NCBI RefSeq assembly: GCF_011745365.1
Contig: NW_024468915.1
Location: forward strand, 474,653-538,652
Source: Cryphonectria parasitica EP155
Taxonomy: Eukaryota; Ascomycota; Sordariomycetes; Diaporthales; Cryphonectriaceae
Length of the DNA: 64,000 bases
Reading direction: 5' to 3'
Of this stretch, positions 34,018 to 44,820 are shown one piece after another (the first letter of the stretch is position 1; each line of letters opens with the position of its first letter). Below the pieces are notes generated by a model. That model was not told the DNA's origin and ran no database searches. It saw only the letters and a program-made list of their open reading frames with translations. The position numbers and the translations under genes were made by a program.

Positions 34018-34772
34018 ATGGACGCACCAACTTTGGTACAGATGCAGGTCAGAGCGACAGATGTTCCTGAAGGCTTTGTGGAGGAGAATGGACGTTTAGT
34101 TCCCTTTTGGTATTCGAGGGCAAGTGACCCAGCCCTTTTTATTTGTGAAGAGCGCACTCTCAACGAGGCTTGGCTCGGACTACCGAGAGCAAAAAAAGAA
34201 ATGAAAAGCTGACCATGTCATACACAGACGGGCCTCATCATCAAATGGTCAGTCTTTCTTGGCCTCATCGTCATCCTAGCGGTGTACTCGACGGTCGGCT
34301 ATATGCACGCCAAGAGGAGGATAAGAAAGGGCCTCCCACCATTGGCATACCATAGGGTACGTGGCTCCGAAGCCTCACCAACGCCTCTCTCTCTCCTCCT
34401 CTGTCTGCCTCGTCGTATTGACCATTCCTCTAGTGGCTCATCTCTCGCGCCGAACTGGCACGCGTCGATCCGCGCTACGCCTACCCGCAGTCCTCCTACA
34501 CAACCTACCGGCCTGATTACCAGGGGCAGTATTACAACATGCAGCCTAACATGCCGCCGCCACCGCCCATGTACGATCCTGCCGGCCGTCCGCCCATCTA
34601 TGATGGTCCTGTAGGAGGCACTAAGACGGCCCCCTCGCAGTGGACGCAAGGACCGACGCCCCGCCCCGCGGACGAGGAGTACGGCTCTCCCGAGGGGCCC
34701 CCGCCTGCGCATACCGCAGCCTCGCCTGTTGCGCCGCAGGGCACAGGGTCTTCGAATCCTTACCGGCTGTAA
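34018..34772 (+). CDS. Small single-pass membrane protein with Pro/Tyr-rich tail (RCR-like, often labelled sel1/ubx2-like)
   Basis: Three exons (34018-34119, 34228-34356, 34434-34772) give 189 residues. Intron 1 starts with GC (GCAAGT) in place of GT; the join after AGG yields WYSRTGLIIKW, exactly the conserved sequence in fungal relatives. One transmembrane segment (about residues 35-58, ending YMHAKRRIRKG) is followed by the conserved LPPLAYHRWLISRAELARVD and then a cytosolic tail rich in Pro, Tyr and Gln (NMPPPPPMYDPAGRPPIYDG). The PPxY-like element PPPMYD would suit binding of WW domains, as in adaptors of Rsp5-type ubiquitin ligases, which is inference. Databases often label relatives as ubiquitin-ligase sel1/ubx2 by transfer, which the sequence does not support. 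Confidence 0.85.
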
Positions 34773-35214
34773 AAGGGGAGGGGCGGGAGGAGTTGGTGGC
34801 TGACAAAGAGCATCTAGATGCATGCACCTATGTGGCCCCAAGATGGATGAGGCTTACTGAGCTGGCCGTGACGAGCATAAGGCTGAGGGGGTCTGACAAA
34901 TAGACCCAAAGTATTGCACACTGATTTTGAGCGGATCGAAAGTCGATCAATCACCAAGCACAAGCTTCTTTTTTCCCTGGAGGAATTGTAGAGCAGTCTG
35001 TACTATTAGCCAGACAACATAACTTGAATTAATGCTCGAAGAAAAAGAAAAGAAAAAAAGAAGAAAAAAACTGATCATATCTCTCGCTTCTGCGCCTTTG
35101 CCTCCTAAGTATGTATTTCAGAAAATCATCGCTTATACGTTGCTAGTCATGTAAGTCCTGTAAGCTTTCAATCGGGTATCATAAACATCTAGAGAATCGC
35201 CTCGCGTCCTTTGA
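34773..35214. other. Convergent 3' intergenic region
   Basis: AT-rich and purine-rich stretch between the stop codons of two convergent genes. No coding sequence recognised. Confidence 0.5.
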
Positions 35215-36178
35215 TCAATCAATGTCCATCGCGTCCGCATCATAGTCGGGAAGCATTGCATCCTGTGCAGGACCCGCCTCCGTGCTCGGCTGGGCCATTG
35301 GCTGGACCATCGCCTGGGCCGAAGGCCTGACTACCACAGGCGTCGCGAATGACTTCTTGGTGGGCAACGTCGTCGTGGTTGTCGTTGTGGTTGTCGGGCT
35401 CTGTCCCCGCTGCTCGGCCTGCTTCTGCCTCACCCTTGCACGTGCCTCGAGAACCGCCTTGCGAACGCTGTCCTGGTCCTCTGGCACGGTGATGGAGCTG
35501 GGGCCGTCCGAGTACAGGACCAGCTGCATGCCGGCTAGCTCCCCGTCCTTGTTCGGAAGGATGGGCCTGGGCACGGGGATGCGGTTTGCGCGCAGGTGCT
35601 TCTCGATATCGGGCAGGAAGACGAGGCGACCCTGTTCGGGCTCGGACTCGTTGTCAGAGGAGATCTCGTCATCCAGGTTATAAATGTAGACCTTGTGTTT
35701 CGTGTCGTCGAGCTGCATGTGCTCCTCCTCTAGAGAGGGAAGACCAGCGGCTGCGGCATCGCTGGCAGCCAGAGAGGGTCCTGGCGGTGGCTGCTCGACG
35801 GGAACATAGAGTCTGGAGCCATTTTGTTCTGCGATGATGTCAGAGAGCCGACAAGAACGAGACGCGACTAGGATTCGCAAGGATGAAGGAAAGGGAGAAA
35901 GGATCAAAAGGGAAAAAGGAGGCCATACCTATGTTCAACAAACTCATGCGCTTGGTCAGCCTCTCGTTGTTGGCATCCTGACTGTCTGCCTTTCTTTTTC
36001 GGCGCATACGTGGTGGCGGATGCTGCTGCGGCTGCAAGTGCTGATGCTGTTGTTGGTTTTCTAACGAGCTGCCGGTAGTGGGTGCAGTCGCTAGGGTTGG
36101 ATAATACCCCTCCATGTTCTGGTATGGGGTGGAGATGTAGGTGGCAGGCATGTGTGTTTGGGGCTGACCAAGCATCAT
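35215..36178 (-). CDS. Conserved fungal protein of unknown function
   Basis: Two exons (36178-35929, 35828-35215) give 287 residues, with the frame held at a GTATGG...CAG intron. The start is the first of two adjacent ATGs. The N-terminus is Gln/Pro-rich and leads to a basic patch (RMRRKRKADSQDANNERLTK) that could be a nuclear localisation signal. The centre has well-ordered segments: RMSLLNIEQNGSRLYVPVEQ, then LDDTKHKVYIYNLDDEISSD, RLVFLPDIEKHLRANRIPVP and NKDGELAGMQLVLYSDG. The C-terminus is Thr-rich, then Gln/Ala/Pro-rich, ending acidic (DYDADAMDID). I believe the central part is conserved among Pezizomycotina but I cannot assign a function. It is head-to-head with the alanyl-tRNA synthetase gene. 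Confidence 0.8.
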
Positions 36179-36532
36179 CTTCCCACAGTGATCCCTTCAA
36201 CAAATCTGATTTGCTTTTTTCCCCTTTCCTTTCTTCTTCTCCCTTCCTCTCTTACTGCATATGCAGTCAGCGGGTTACGGTTACCCCTTCCAATCGGACA
36301 GACCATCAATTAGTCGAGGGGAGAAAAAAAGGGGGGGTCAGCAGAAACCTTTGAGTCAAGCAAGACACACAAGGTTCTGCCTCCTCTTCGGCGTGGGATT
36401 CTGTTCGGATTGGTGGTCAAGCGTGTCTGTTCCGTGCTCCGTGGCCAGGGCTTCTGTGGATCGAGACTGAGGGACCTGCGTTTATTTGTGGTTTTTTTTT
36501 TTTTGTTTCAAGGGTCTCTGGAGGAGGGATCG
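36179..36532. promoter_or_regulatory. Short divergent promoter between the unknown gene and alanyl-tRNA synthetase
   Basis: About 350 bases separate two genes transcribed in opposite directions. The stretch is pyrimidine-rich on the plus strand near 36215-36250 and has T11 near 36490. It must hold both promoters and 5' leaders. Confidence 0.5.
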
Positions 36533-39500
36533 ATGCAATTGATGCAGAAGCGAATTCGTGGTCTGAGGCTCAGTGGTGGAGGTGCTCCTGCTGCTACTGT
36601 TTCCTGGCCAGGGTCGAATTTGGGGAGTGCCGAGCTGAGGCTGACGGAGAGGAACTGGGTGCCTTTTGTAGGGTCCTTGACTCATCCCAGCAGCAATTCC
36701 AGAAAGCTCTACAGGGCTATAGAATCCGCCCCAGGGACCGATCTCGACACCCCGCGTCCACCCTCGAGCTACCCTTTGTCACTGCCCAGCCGAGCAATCT
36801 GCCCCACCAACAACATCTCTATCAGCAGCCATAATACTCCTCGTCCTTCTCCTCCTGCCGGCACTACTAATACCACCATCGCCGCCACCACTACTATCAG
36901 CGCCAGCAAAGTCGCACCATTGCTGCTACCATCGTCGAGAATTGGATTGCTGGCCAGATCGAGAGCGATCTTGCCAACTAGATACTCCATTCGAAACTTC
37001 TCGCAACGACGGTCAACCCCGCCAACCCCTCTGCCCAACATGTACGAGGGCAAGTGGACCGCCCTCACGGTCCGCAAGACCTTTCTTGAGTACTTTGCCG
37101 AGAGAGGACACACAATAGGTACGATAACATCCAGAACATGATTGCAAATTTCTCTCTCGTCAGGGAATTCTTTGCAAACACAGAGTGCTTCAATGGAGTG
37201 CCATGTGTATGTGTGTGCGCGTGTGTAGAACTGAGTCATCGAGTTGACGGCTTGTCCATCTTACAGTGCCCTCCTCCTCCGTCGTCCCTCACAATGACCC
37301 GACCCTCCTCTTCACAAATGCCGGGATGAACCAGTTCAAGCCCATTTTCCTCGGCACGGTCAACAAGTCCGACGACATGGCCTCTCTCAAGCGCGCTACC
37401 GATACGCAGAAGTGTATCCGCGCGGGCGGGAAGCATAACGACCTCGACGATGTCGGCAAGGACTCCTACCACCACACTTTTTTCGAGATGCTGGGCAATT
37501 GGTCCTTTGGAGACTACTTCAAGAAGGAGGCCATCAGCATGTCGTGGGAGCTGCTGACAAAGGTCTACGGACTGGATCCCTCCAGACTCTATGTCACATA
37601 TTTCGAGGGCAACCCCGCCATGGGTCTGGACCCCGATCTGGAGGCCAAGGAGCTGTGGCAGTCTGTGGGCGTGGCGGACGACCACATCCTGCCAGGCAAC
37701 ATGAAGGACAACTTCTGGGAGATGGGCGACCAGGGCCCATGCGGTCCTTGTAGTGAGGTGCACTACGATAAGGTCGGCGGCCGCAATGCCGCGCACCTTG
37801 TCAACCAGGACGATCCCTTGGTGGTGGAGATCTGGAACAACGTGTTCATCCAGTTCGACAGGCAAAAGGACAAGTCCCTGAAGTCGCTCCCTGCCAAGCA
37901 CATCGATACCGGCATGGGCTACGAGCGTCTCGTCTCCGCGCTGCAGGACAAGGAATCCAACTACGCCACCGACGTGTTCACCCCGCTGTTCAACAAGATA
38001 CAAGAGGTCACCAATGCTCGTCCATACACCGACAAGTATGGTAAAGACGATGCTGACGGTGTAGACACGGCGTACCGTGTGGTGGCCGATCACATCAGGC
38101 TGCTTACCTTTTCCATGGCAGACGGGGCGGTCCCGAACAATGAAGGAAGAGGCTACGTGGTGCGCAGAGTGCTCCGGAGAGGTTCGCGGTATGCTCGCAA
38201 GTACTTCAACGTGGAGATCGGGTCCTTCTTCTCCAAGATCCTGCCTGCGCTCGTCGAGCAGATGGGCGAGCAGTTCCCCGAGATCGTCAAGAAGCAGAAG
38301 GATATCGCTGAGATTCTTGACGAGGAGGAGGAGGCCTTCGCGAAGACCCTCGATCGCGGCGAGAAGCAGTTCGAAAAGTTCGTTGCGGATGTGCAAAAGA
38401 AGGGCGAGAAGAAGTTGTCTGGCCTGCAGGTCTGGAGATTATACGACACGTATGGTTTCCCTGAGGACTTGACCAAGCTGATGAGCGAGGAGCGCGGCAT
38501 GGAACCTACGGATGAGGATGATATTTCCAAGGCGAGGGAAGAGGCGCGCGAGGCTAGTAAGAAGGTCAAGGATAAGGCTCAGGAGTTCCCCAAGTTGAAC
38601 GTGCACCAGATTGCGGAGCTGGAGAACCAACACAAGATACCAAGACCAGACTCGGAGCCAAAATACGGAAAGGGCGATATCACCGCGAACATTCAGCTGA
38701 TCTTCACGGGCGAGAAGTTTGTCGAATCGTCTAAGGATATACCGGTGGAGACCCCTCTCGGCCTCATACTCGACAAGACCAACTTCTACGCTGAGTCTGG
38801 TGGCCAGATCGCGGACAAGGGTCGGATCCTTGTGGACGACGACGTTGCCGAGTTCAAGGTCGAGGACGTGCAGGAGTATGGAGGCTACGTCGTGCATATT
38901 GGTTACTTTGCCCATGGCTCGTTGAGCTCGGGCGATAAGGTGATCTGCGAATACGACGAGCTGCGACGGCAGCCCATTCGCAACAACCACACCGGCACGC
39001 ACATCCTCAACCACTCTCTGCGCGAGGTGCTGGGTGACGACGTCAACCAGAAGGGCTCGCTCGTCGATGAAGACAAGCTGCGCTTCGACTTCTCGCACAA
39101 GACAGGCGTGACGAACGAGGAGCTGAAGAAGATCGAGGACCTGTCCAACGCGTACATCAAGCAGAATGCCCAGGTCTATTACAAGGACGTGGAGCTCGAC
39201 GCCGCCCGAGAGATTGAGGGTGTGCGTGCCGTGTTCGGTGAGACATATCCCAACCCTGTGCGTGTGGTCTCGGTCGGCATCGACGTGGACATGCTCCTCG
39301 AGAACCCCAAGAACCCCGAATGGCGCAAGGTGAGCGTCGAGTTTTGCGGCGGTACTCACGTCGACCAGACTGGCATCATCAAGGACATGGTGGTCGTGGA
39401 GGAGAGCGGTATTGCCAAGGGCATCAGGCGAATGGTCGCATACACGGGCGACGCCGCACATGAGGTACAGCGGCTCGCCAAGGAGTTTGCCAACAGGCTG

Positions 39501-40157
39501 CAGGAGCTCGAGAAGCTGCCCTTTGGCCCCGAGAAGGAAGAGCAGGTCAAGCGGACGGGCGTCGAGCTGGGCCAGCTGACGCTCTCGGTGCTGGAGAAGG
39601 AAGACCTGAGGCAGACGTTCGCCAAGATCCAAAAGACAGTCGTGGACGAGCAGAAGAAGCGCCAGAAGGCGGAGAGCAAGACGGCGCTGGACACGGTGAC
39701 GAGCCACTTCTCCAAGCCGGAGAACAAGAACAGCAAGTGGTTTGTCGGCCAGCTGCCCATCAGCGCCAACATGAAGGCCATCTCGGATGTCATGGCGCAC
39801 TTCAAGAGCAAGGACAAGACCAAGAGCGTCTATGTCTTTGGAGGCAGCAAGGAGGGCGGTGTTGTGCATGGCGTTTATGTCGGCACTGTAAGTCATTTTC
39901 GTCACTGTTTTTTCAAATACACACAAACAAAGAGAAAGACCCCATCCGTACTAATCGACCTGTGATGACAGGACCTCGCCTCCAAGGGCATCACCGCCGA
40001 GAAGTGGTCCACCACCGTCTCGGAGGTCATCGGCGGCAAGGCGGGCGGTAAGGAGCCGACGCGCCAGGGCTCGGGCACCCAGCCCGAGAGGATCGAGGAG
40101 GCGGTCGCGACGGCGGAGAAGTGGCTGACCGAGGAGATGGAGAAGCTGAAGATCTGA
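36533..40157 (+). CDS. ALA1: Alanyl-tRNA synthetase (cytosolic and probably mitochondrial forms)
   Basis: Three exons (to 37118, 37267-39887, 39972-40157). From the ATG at 37040 the protein has 961 residues, the normal cytosolic length, beginning [20 protein letters not shown]. The frame stays open upstream, with ATGs at 36533 and 36542, adding up to 169 residues. The last 45 of these ([20 protein letters not shown], then [11 protein letters not shown]) are Arg/Ser/Leu-rich with no acidic residue and look like a mitochondrial presequence. Class II motifs follow ([49 protein letters not shown]). The editing domain shows [20 protein letters not shown] (HxxxH) and [14 protein letters not shown], supplying the zinc ligands, and the C-terminal DHHA1-type domain is present. 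The enzyme charges tRNA-Ala and clears mischarged Ser/Gly. One gene making both forms by alternative starts is known in yeast. Confidence 0.95.
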
Positions 40158-40576
40158 TTTTTTTTTTCTTTCTCTTCGGTTATTCCATAAAAAAAAAGGA
40201 AGGGAAAAAAAGGGGGAGGGGGGGGGGGTTGCAATTGAAACCAGGAGAGAAAAGAATGAAAGGAGGACACATCAAATGTATGGCATGGTGGGAAATTGGT
40301 GGTATCATAGGGAGCTCTATAGATGTTGCGCTTATCGGTTCACAACGTATCATATATGAATATCTTGGATGTGTAATTTTGTGAAATTTTTCTAGGCCAT
40401 GCGTGGTATGCATCACCTGGTCTATCCAAACAGCGTCTACGATGCGAGGCAAAGAAAAAAAAGCGTCATAAGGGGTATCATGTTCCTCTCTTTCCCTGTC
40501 TCTTTTACCATGAGTTCCGAAAGAAAACCAGCGTTGCACACGTCTCCCTCCTATCCACACGTCTTGTGGTTTTTAT
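40158..40576. other. Convergent 3' intergenic region
   Basis: Lies between the stop codons of alanyl-tRNA synthetase (+) and the MidA-like gene (-). It holds an A9 run, a G11 run (about 40219-40229) and nothing coding. Confidence 0.5.
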
Positions 40577-42351
40577 TTACATCTTCCTATAATTCCACGT
40601 CATCATGACGCTGGCATTCTTGTACCAGCTGAGCAGCGGGTTCTCGCCGTTCCGGGTCTCGCAGTCCTCGACAAAGGCCCAGCTGCGCATAAAATCCTCG
40701 TGCGACCAGACGCGACTCAGTTTGCCCGTGATGGAGCGGTACACGGCTTCCATGGTGGTGAAGTCGGTAGGAAACATGATGTCGAAGTAGCCTTGATGGA
40801 CCTAATCCCGCCACCACGCTCCAGTTAGTTTCTTTCGTTGTAGGGCCATCAAGCCTCAGGGGGGACAGAAGGGGAAGAAAGGAAAACAAGACTTACCAGA
40901 GGTGTGCTGACCGGCACAGGGGTCCGCTGGTACCTGGTCTGCACAATGGGAGCATTCAGCCCCTTGATGGCATCCGGCAGGGAGTGAAAGTCGCTGGTGA
41001 CCAGCTGGTGGTTTGGGAAGTACTGGTCCAGCACCTCGAAGAATGCCATCAGACGGGTGGGAATGTACTCGGGTTCCGACAGGTCGTCGCCACTCCTGCG
41101 CCTCAGGCCCTCTCGCGCCCTCCGCAGGCCACTCGCCCACAACGGCTCCTGTTTGGGAATGCCGCGGCCGGAGCGGCTGTGATAAGGGAGGGGATAGATG
41201 CCCTCTGTGGCGATGTGACGGAGGCGCAGGAAGCGTGCGATGGTGGGGTCGGTCACGGGCGAGAAGAACTCGTAAAAGTCGCCCTCTTCGTCGATGAGTA
41301 CTGTGCCCTGCAGAGGCTCCTCGGTAGCAAGGTCATAGCGAAGCACGTCGTGAGCAAAGTTGTCGAAGACCTCAAAGGCCAGGAAGAAGCAGGGCTCGGG
41401 CACACGATCGCGCCAGTCGAAGATGGACCTGTTGATGATGTCGACCTTGCCCCTGTGGCCTCTGGACTCGGCGGTAGCAGCCAGGGAGGCCTGCTGGACG
41501 CCGGCGAGGTTGCTCGAGATCTCGATAATCCTGTACCGCGTTCGCTCGTAGACCTCGGGCTCGACATCGCGGATGTAGTCCAAGATGTTCAGCATCAACG
41601 TGCCCCTGCCCGCGCCCATCTCGTATATGATCAGATCGTGGTAGGGGAAGCTGGTGTGCTTATAGTTCTCGCAGAGGTAGCGGGCGATGGCCTCGCCATA
41701 GTAAGGGCGGAACAGCTCGGTGGGCGTGTACCAGAGCTGGCGGGTTTCGGAGGGGTTGTCGACGTCAAGGGCGTCCTCGAACTCAGTGTAGCGCCGCGAG
41801 AGGAGGGAGTGGAACTCGAGCTCGTCACGTATGAGGGGGAAGTCGAAAGGCTCGCCTGGTGTAAAGATGACGACCTGTTTGGAGAAGTAGCCGTAGTGGG
41901 GGTTGTAGAGGCTGTCTGTTGACGTCTCTCTCCTGTCAGCAAAGAGACACTGGCATGTATCGAGCCACACGAGGACGTGATGGGTGACTGGGCGAGTAAG
42001 TAACTGAGTGACTGACTAACCTTCGATGAAATCTCGCATCAACATCTTGACCCTCCTCGGCCTTTCAGTGGACCTTCTCAGCTCCCTCGAGGTGACGAGG
42101 GGATACCGCTGCGCCTCCTCTGACCTGTCCTTGGGGAGCACATGGTTCCTCTGCTGCCACCCGCGCTCCTTCTCTGCCGTCGAGATGGGGGGACCTCTGC
42201 CACTCCCAGAAGACAAGGCACGCGACTGTTGGAGCTGGCGGCCGTGATGAAGGGCGGCTGCGAGATTGGAGAGGTTTCGACGGGCGTGGCAGGCAGGGTG
42301 ACGGTGACGAAAGAGCTGTCTGAACAGCTGGGTCACTATGGGCGAGTCCAT
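40577..42351 (-). CDS. MidA/DUF185-family SAM-dependent methyltransferase, probably mitochondrial
   Basis: Three exons (42351-42021, 41915-40897, 40801-40577) total 1575 bases, 524 residues, in frame at both joins. The start ATG at 42351 leads into an Arg/His/Leu-rich N-terminus (QLFRQLFRHRHPACHARRNL) that resembles a mitochondrial presequence. The DUF185 fold is shown by MRDFIEDSLYNPHYGYF, TELFRPYYGEAIARYL, the SAM-binding motif YEMGAGRGTLMLNILDYI and the following EISSNLAGVQQ, then AFEVFDNFAHDVLRYD. The relative NDUFAF7 methylates an arginine of complex I subunit NDUFS2 during assembly. This protein is a divergent fungal member of the family, so complex I assembly is possible but not shown. 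Divergent from the cysteine-synthase-like gene. Confidence 0.88.
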
Positions 42352-42920
42352 ATGTGGCGGTGAGGGTGAGGGTGGTGAGGGGAAGGTGAGAAGGAGAAGA
42401 AGGGAGAGGAGGAGGACAGTATATGAGAGGTCGGTTGGTGGTTGTAGTACTTTGGTTCTAAAGCAGTTGGAGCTCTCCCACAAGAACGGTACAGTAGAGG
42501 GTCCACTGAGACAAAAGATGGTGGGGAGGGGCACATCATTGGTCAGAGCTCTGAGACCCGACCCCTCCAACCGGGATCAGCATGTACCACTGAGTGACTC
42601 GTACTACACTACGTAGTTAGTAGCTGCACAAGTATTTCAGACTCGAGGCTTGAAGCTTTTTCCTGTGCATGACATCAATGCTCAGTAGATGAGATCTTAC
42701 AAGGTCAATACAATTATTTTCTCCATCGCTTCTTTTTGAATTTTCCCAAATTGTGTACTTATTTTCTTTAAGACGGATTCTGGAAATAAAAAGAATAAAG
42801 TCTGGCTGATATAGAAAGAAGAACAGCGAGGAGAAGGAAAAGAGGAAAAGAAAGGAAGAAAAGCACAACACCACCACGATGTTATGAAGAGATTGTTGAA
42901 GGCATATTAGCAAACCTACC
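42352..42920. promoter_or_regulatory. Divergent promoter between the MidA-like and cysteine-synthase-like genes
   Basis: About 570 bases between two outward-facing genes. It contains purine-rich stretches on both sides. No coding sequence recognised. Confidence 0.45.
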
Positions 42921-44348
42921 ATGACTCTCAGCAGCCACCTAAGCGACCACTCCAGGGTCTATGGCACCGCCGCCCTCACCATCACCTTTCTCGCTGGCAT
43001 CCTCGTCACCCTCGGCTTCAAGGACCTGTACCCAGACCTTGAGAGGCGGTACAGATCCTCCACCAAGAAAGGCAGCGCAGCTCACACCAGGGCCAGCACC
43101 AACCGTCGTTACTCCGTCGGGTCGATACTCACCTCAGACCCGCGTCGCAGCAGCCTCTTCTTTGGCCCACCGCTCCAGCTCGAAGACCACGAGTCCGACG
43201 ATGGCCTCGTAGGCGATCCCGCCAGCGCAGGCGCCCCCGTCGTCTCAGAAGGCATCGAGTCCACCATCGGCCACACGCCCCTCATCCGCCTCAAAGCCCT
43301 ATCCCGGCTCACAGGACGCACGATCCTCGCCAAGGCCGAGTTCCTCAATGGCTGCGGCGGCTCCCCCAAGGACCGCGTCGCCCTGTCCATGATCCTCGCC
43401 GCCGAGAAACAAGGCCTGCTGGTCCCAGGCCGCGGCGACACCATCTACGAGGGCACCGTCGGCAGCACGGGCATCTCGCTGGCCACCCTGGCCCGTGCCC
43501 GCGGCTACCGCTGCCACATCTGCATGCCCGCCGATGTGGCCATCGAGAAGTCTGACTTGCTGCGCCAGCTCGGCGCCGAGGTCGAGCGTGTCGAGCTCGC
43601 ACCCATCACCAGCCCGGCTCACTTTGTCAACCTGGCGCGGAGGCGCGCGCGCGAGCACGCCACCCTGCACCGCGACGACGGCAGCGTCGGCTTCTTTGCT
43701 GATCAGTTCGAGAGCCCTGCGAACTGGGGCGCCCACCTGCACTCCACGGGACCTGAGATCTTCGCCCAGACCGGTGGGGACATTGCTGCCTTCGTTGCCG
43801 GCGCCGGCACGGGGGGTACCATCTCCGGCATCGCGCGGTATCTCAAGGAGGTCGCAGGGCTTGGTGATGATGTCAAGGTGGTCCTCGCCGACCCTCAGGG
43901 CAGCGGGTTATATAACAAGGTCAAGTACGGCGTCATGTACTCGCCCACAGAGAAGGAGGGCACGAGGCGGCGGCAGCAGGTCGACACCATCGTCGAGGGG
44001 ATCGGCATCACGCGCATCACGGAGAACTTCGAGGCGGGCCGGGAGCTGATCGACGATGCGGTCAAGGTGACGGATGACCAGGCGTGCAGGATGGCGCGGT
44101 GGTTGGTGGAGAACGAGGGTGTGTTTGCTGGGAGCAGCAGTGCTGTCAACCTGGTGGCCGCCGTGGTCACGGCCATGAAGCTGCCCGAGGGCAGCCAGGT
44201 GGTCACCATCCTGTGCGATTCCGGCCAGAGGCACCTGAGCAAGTTCTACAAGCGGATCGCGGACATGGGACTGGAGGAACAGCACGAGTCTCTAGATTTG
44301 TTTGCCCTGCTCGGTATCGAGAAGACGGGTACGTCCATGACCAAATAG
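42921..44348 (+). CDS. Membrane-anchored cysteine-synthase-like PLP enzyme (Mcy1/cysteine synthase 2 type)
   Basis: A single exon of 475 residues. Residues about 14-33 (YGTAALTITFLAGILVTLGF) form one hydrophobic segment near the N-terminus, as in yeast Mcy1, an outer-mitochondrial-membrane relative. The fold-type II PLP core starts near residue 110: IESTIGHTPLIRLKALSRLT, then NGCGGSPKDRVALSM with the Schiff-base lysine at residue 150, EGTVGSTGISLATLARARGY (substrate and phosphate loop), and GAGTGGTISGIARYLKE (PLP phosphate loop). The C-terminal SSSAVNLVAA and CDSGQRHLSKFY are also typical. The classical enzyme makes cysteine from O-acetylserine and sulfide. The asparagine loop usually seen in OASS (TSGNTG) is GSTG here, so the real substrate may differ. 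No introns. Confidence 0.93.
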   Translation: MTLSSHLSDHSRVYGTAALTITFLAGILVTLGFKDLYPDLERRYRSSTKKGSAAHTRASTNRRYSVGSILTSDPRRSSLFFGPPLQLEDHESDDGLVGDPASAGAPVVSEGIESTIGHTPLIRLKALSRLTGRTILAKAEFLNGCGGSPKDRVALSMILAAEKQGLLVPGRGDTIYEGTVGSTGISLATLARARGYRCHICMPADVAIEKSDLLRQLGAEVERVELAPITSPAHFVNLARRRAREHATLHRDDGSVGFFADQFESPANWGAHLHSTGPEIFAQTGGDIAAFVAGAGTGGTISGIARYLKEVAGLGDDVKVVLADPQGSGLYNKVKYGVMYSPTEKEGTRRRQQVDTIVEGIGITRITENFEAGRELIDDAVKVTDDQACRMARWLVENEGVFAGSSSAVNLVAAVVTAMKLPEGSQVVTILCDSGQRHLSKFYKRIADMGLEEQHESLDLFALLGIEKTGTSMTK

Positions 44349-44820
44349 GACCTCCTCGTCGAGGGGTCTAACTCTCTCCCTCAATCGCATAACCTCTCTT
44401 CAGAAATGAAGATCGCAGAAAGTTGAAATAAAAAAATCTATGAAGAGAAAAGTGCATAAGTGCATAACCCTCCAGGCTCATGACAAACCTCGTGGCTACC
44501 CTCCCGAGTGGACGTGAGAGGACGACGTTACATGGTCGCGCAATCACAGAAAAAGTGAACAATTTCACTCGTGCAGAAGTCAAATACCCCCCCCCCCCCC
44601 CTGCTGGATGTCCCAGCTATCCTGCTCCCTCCCTTTGTCCATTACGCCGCCAACACCTTCTTTTTGATTGAATTTTCTCGACGAGGCGAATATCAGAAAT
44701 GTCCGACAGAGAGATGTGGGGGAGAGCTGAATCAGGGCCAGGGCCCAGAACAATGTTCTCGCAACCACAACCAGCTCTGTGGAAGCAGCAATTTCGCACA
44801 CAAAAGCTTGCCTGCGCTTC
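44349..44820. other. Convergent 3' intergenic region
   Basis: Between the stop codons of the cysteine-synthase-like gene (+) and TFIIS (-). Contains a C15 run near 44587. No coding sequence recognised. Confidence 0.5.

Noticed and set aside
37236..39926. Very long open frames on the minus strand opposite alanyl-tRNA synthetase (386 and 495 codons)
   Set aside because: They mirror a GC-rich, codon-biased gene and show no family similarity; antisense shadow frames.
40984..41922. 312-codon plus-strand frame opposite the MidA-like gene
   Set aside because: Shadow of the real minus-strand gene, with biased composition and no motif.
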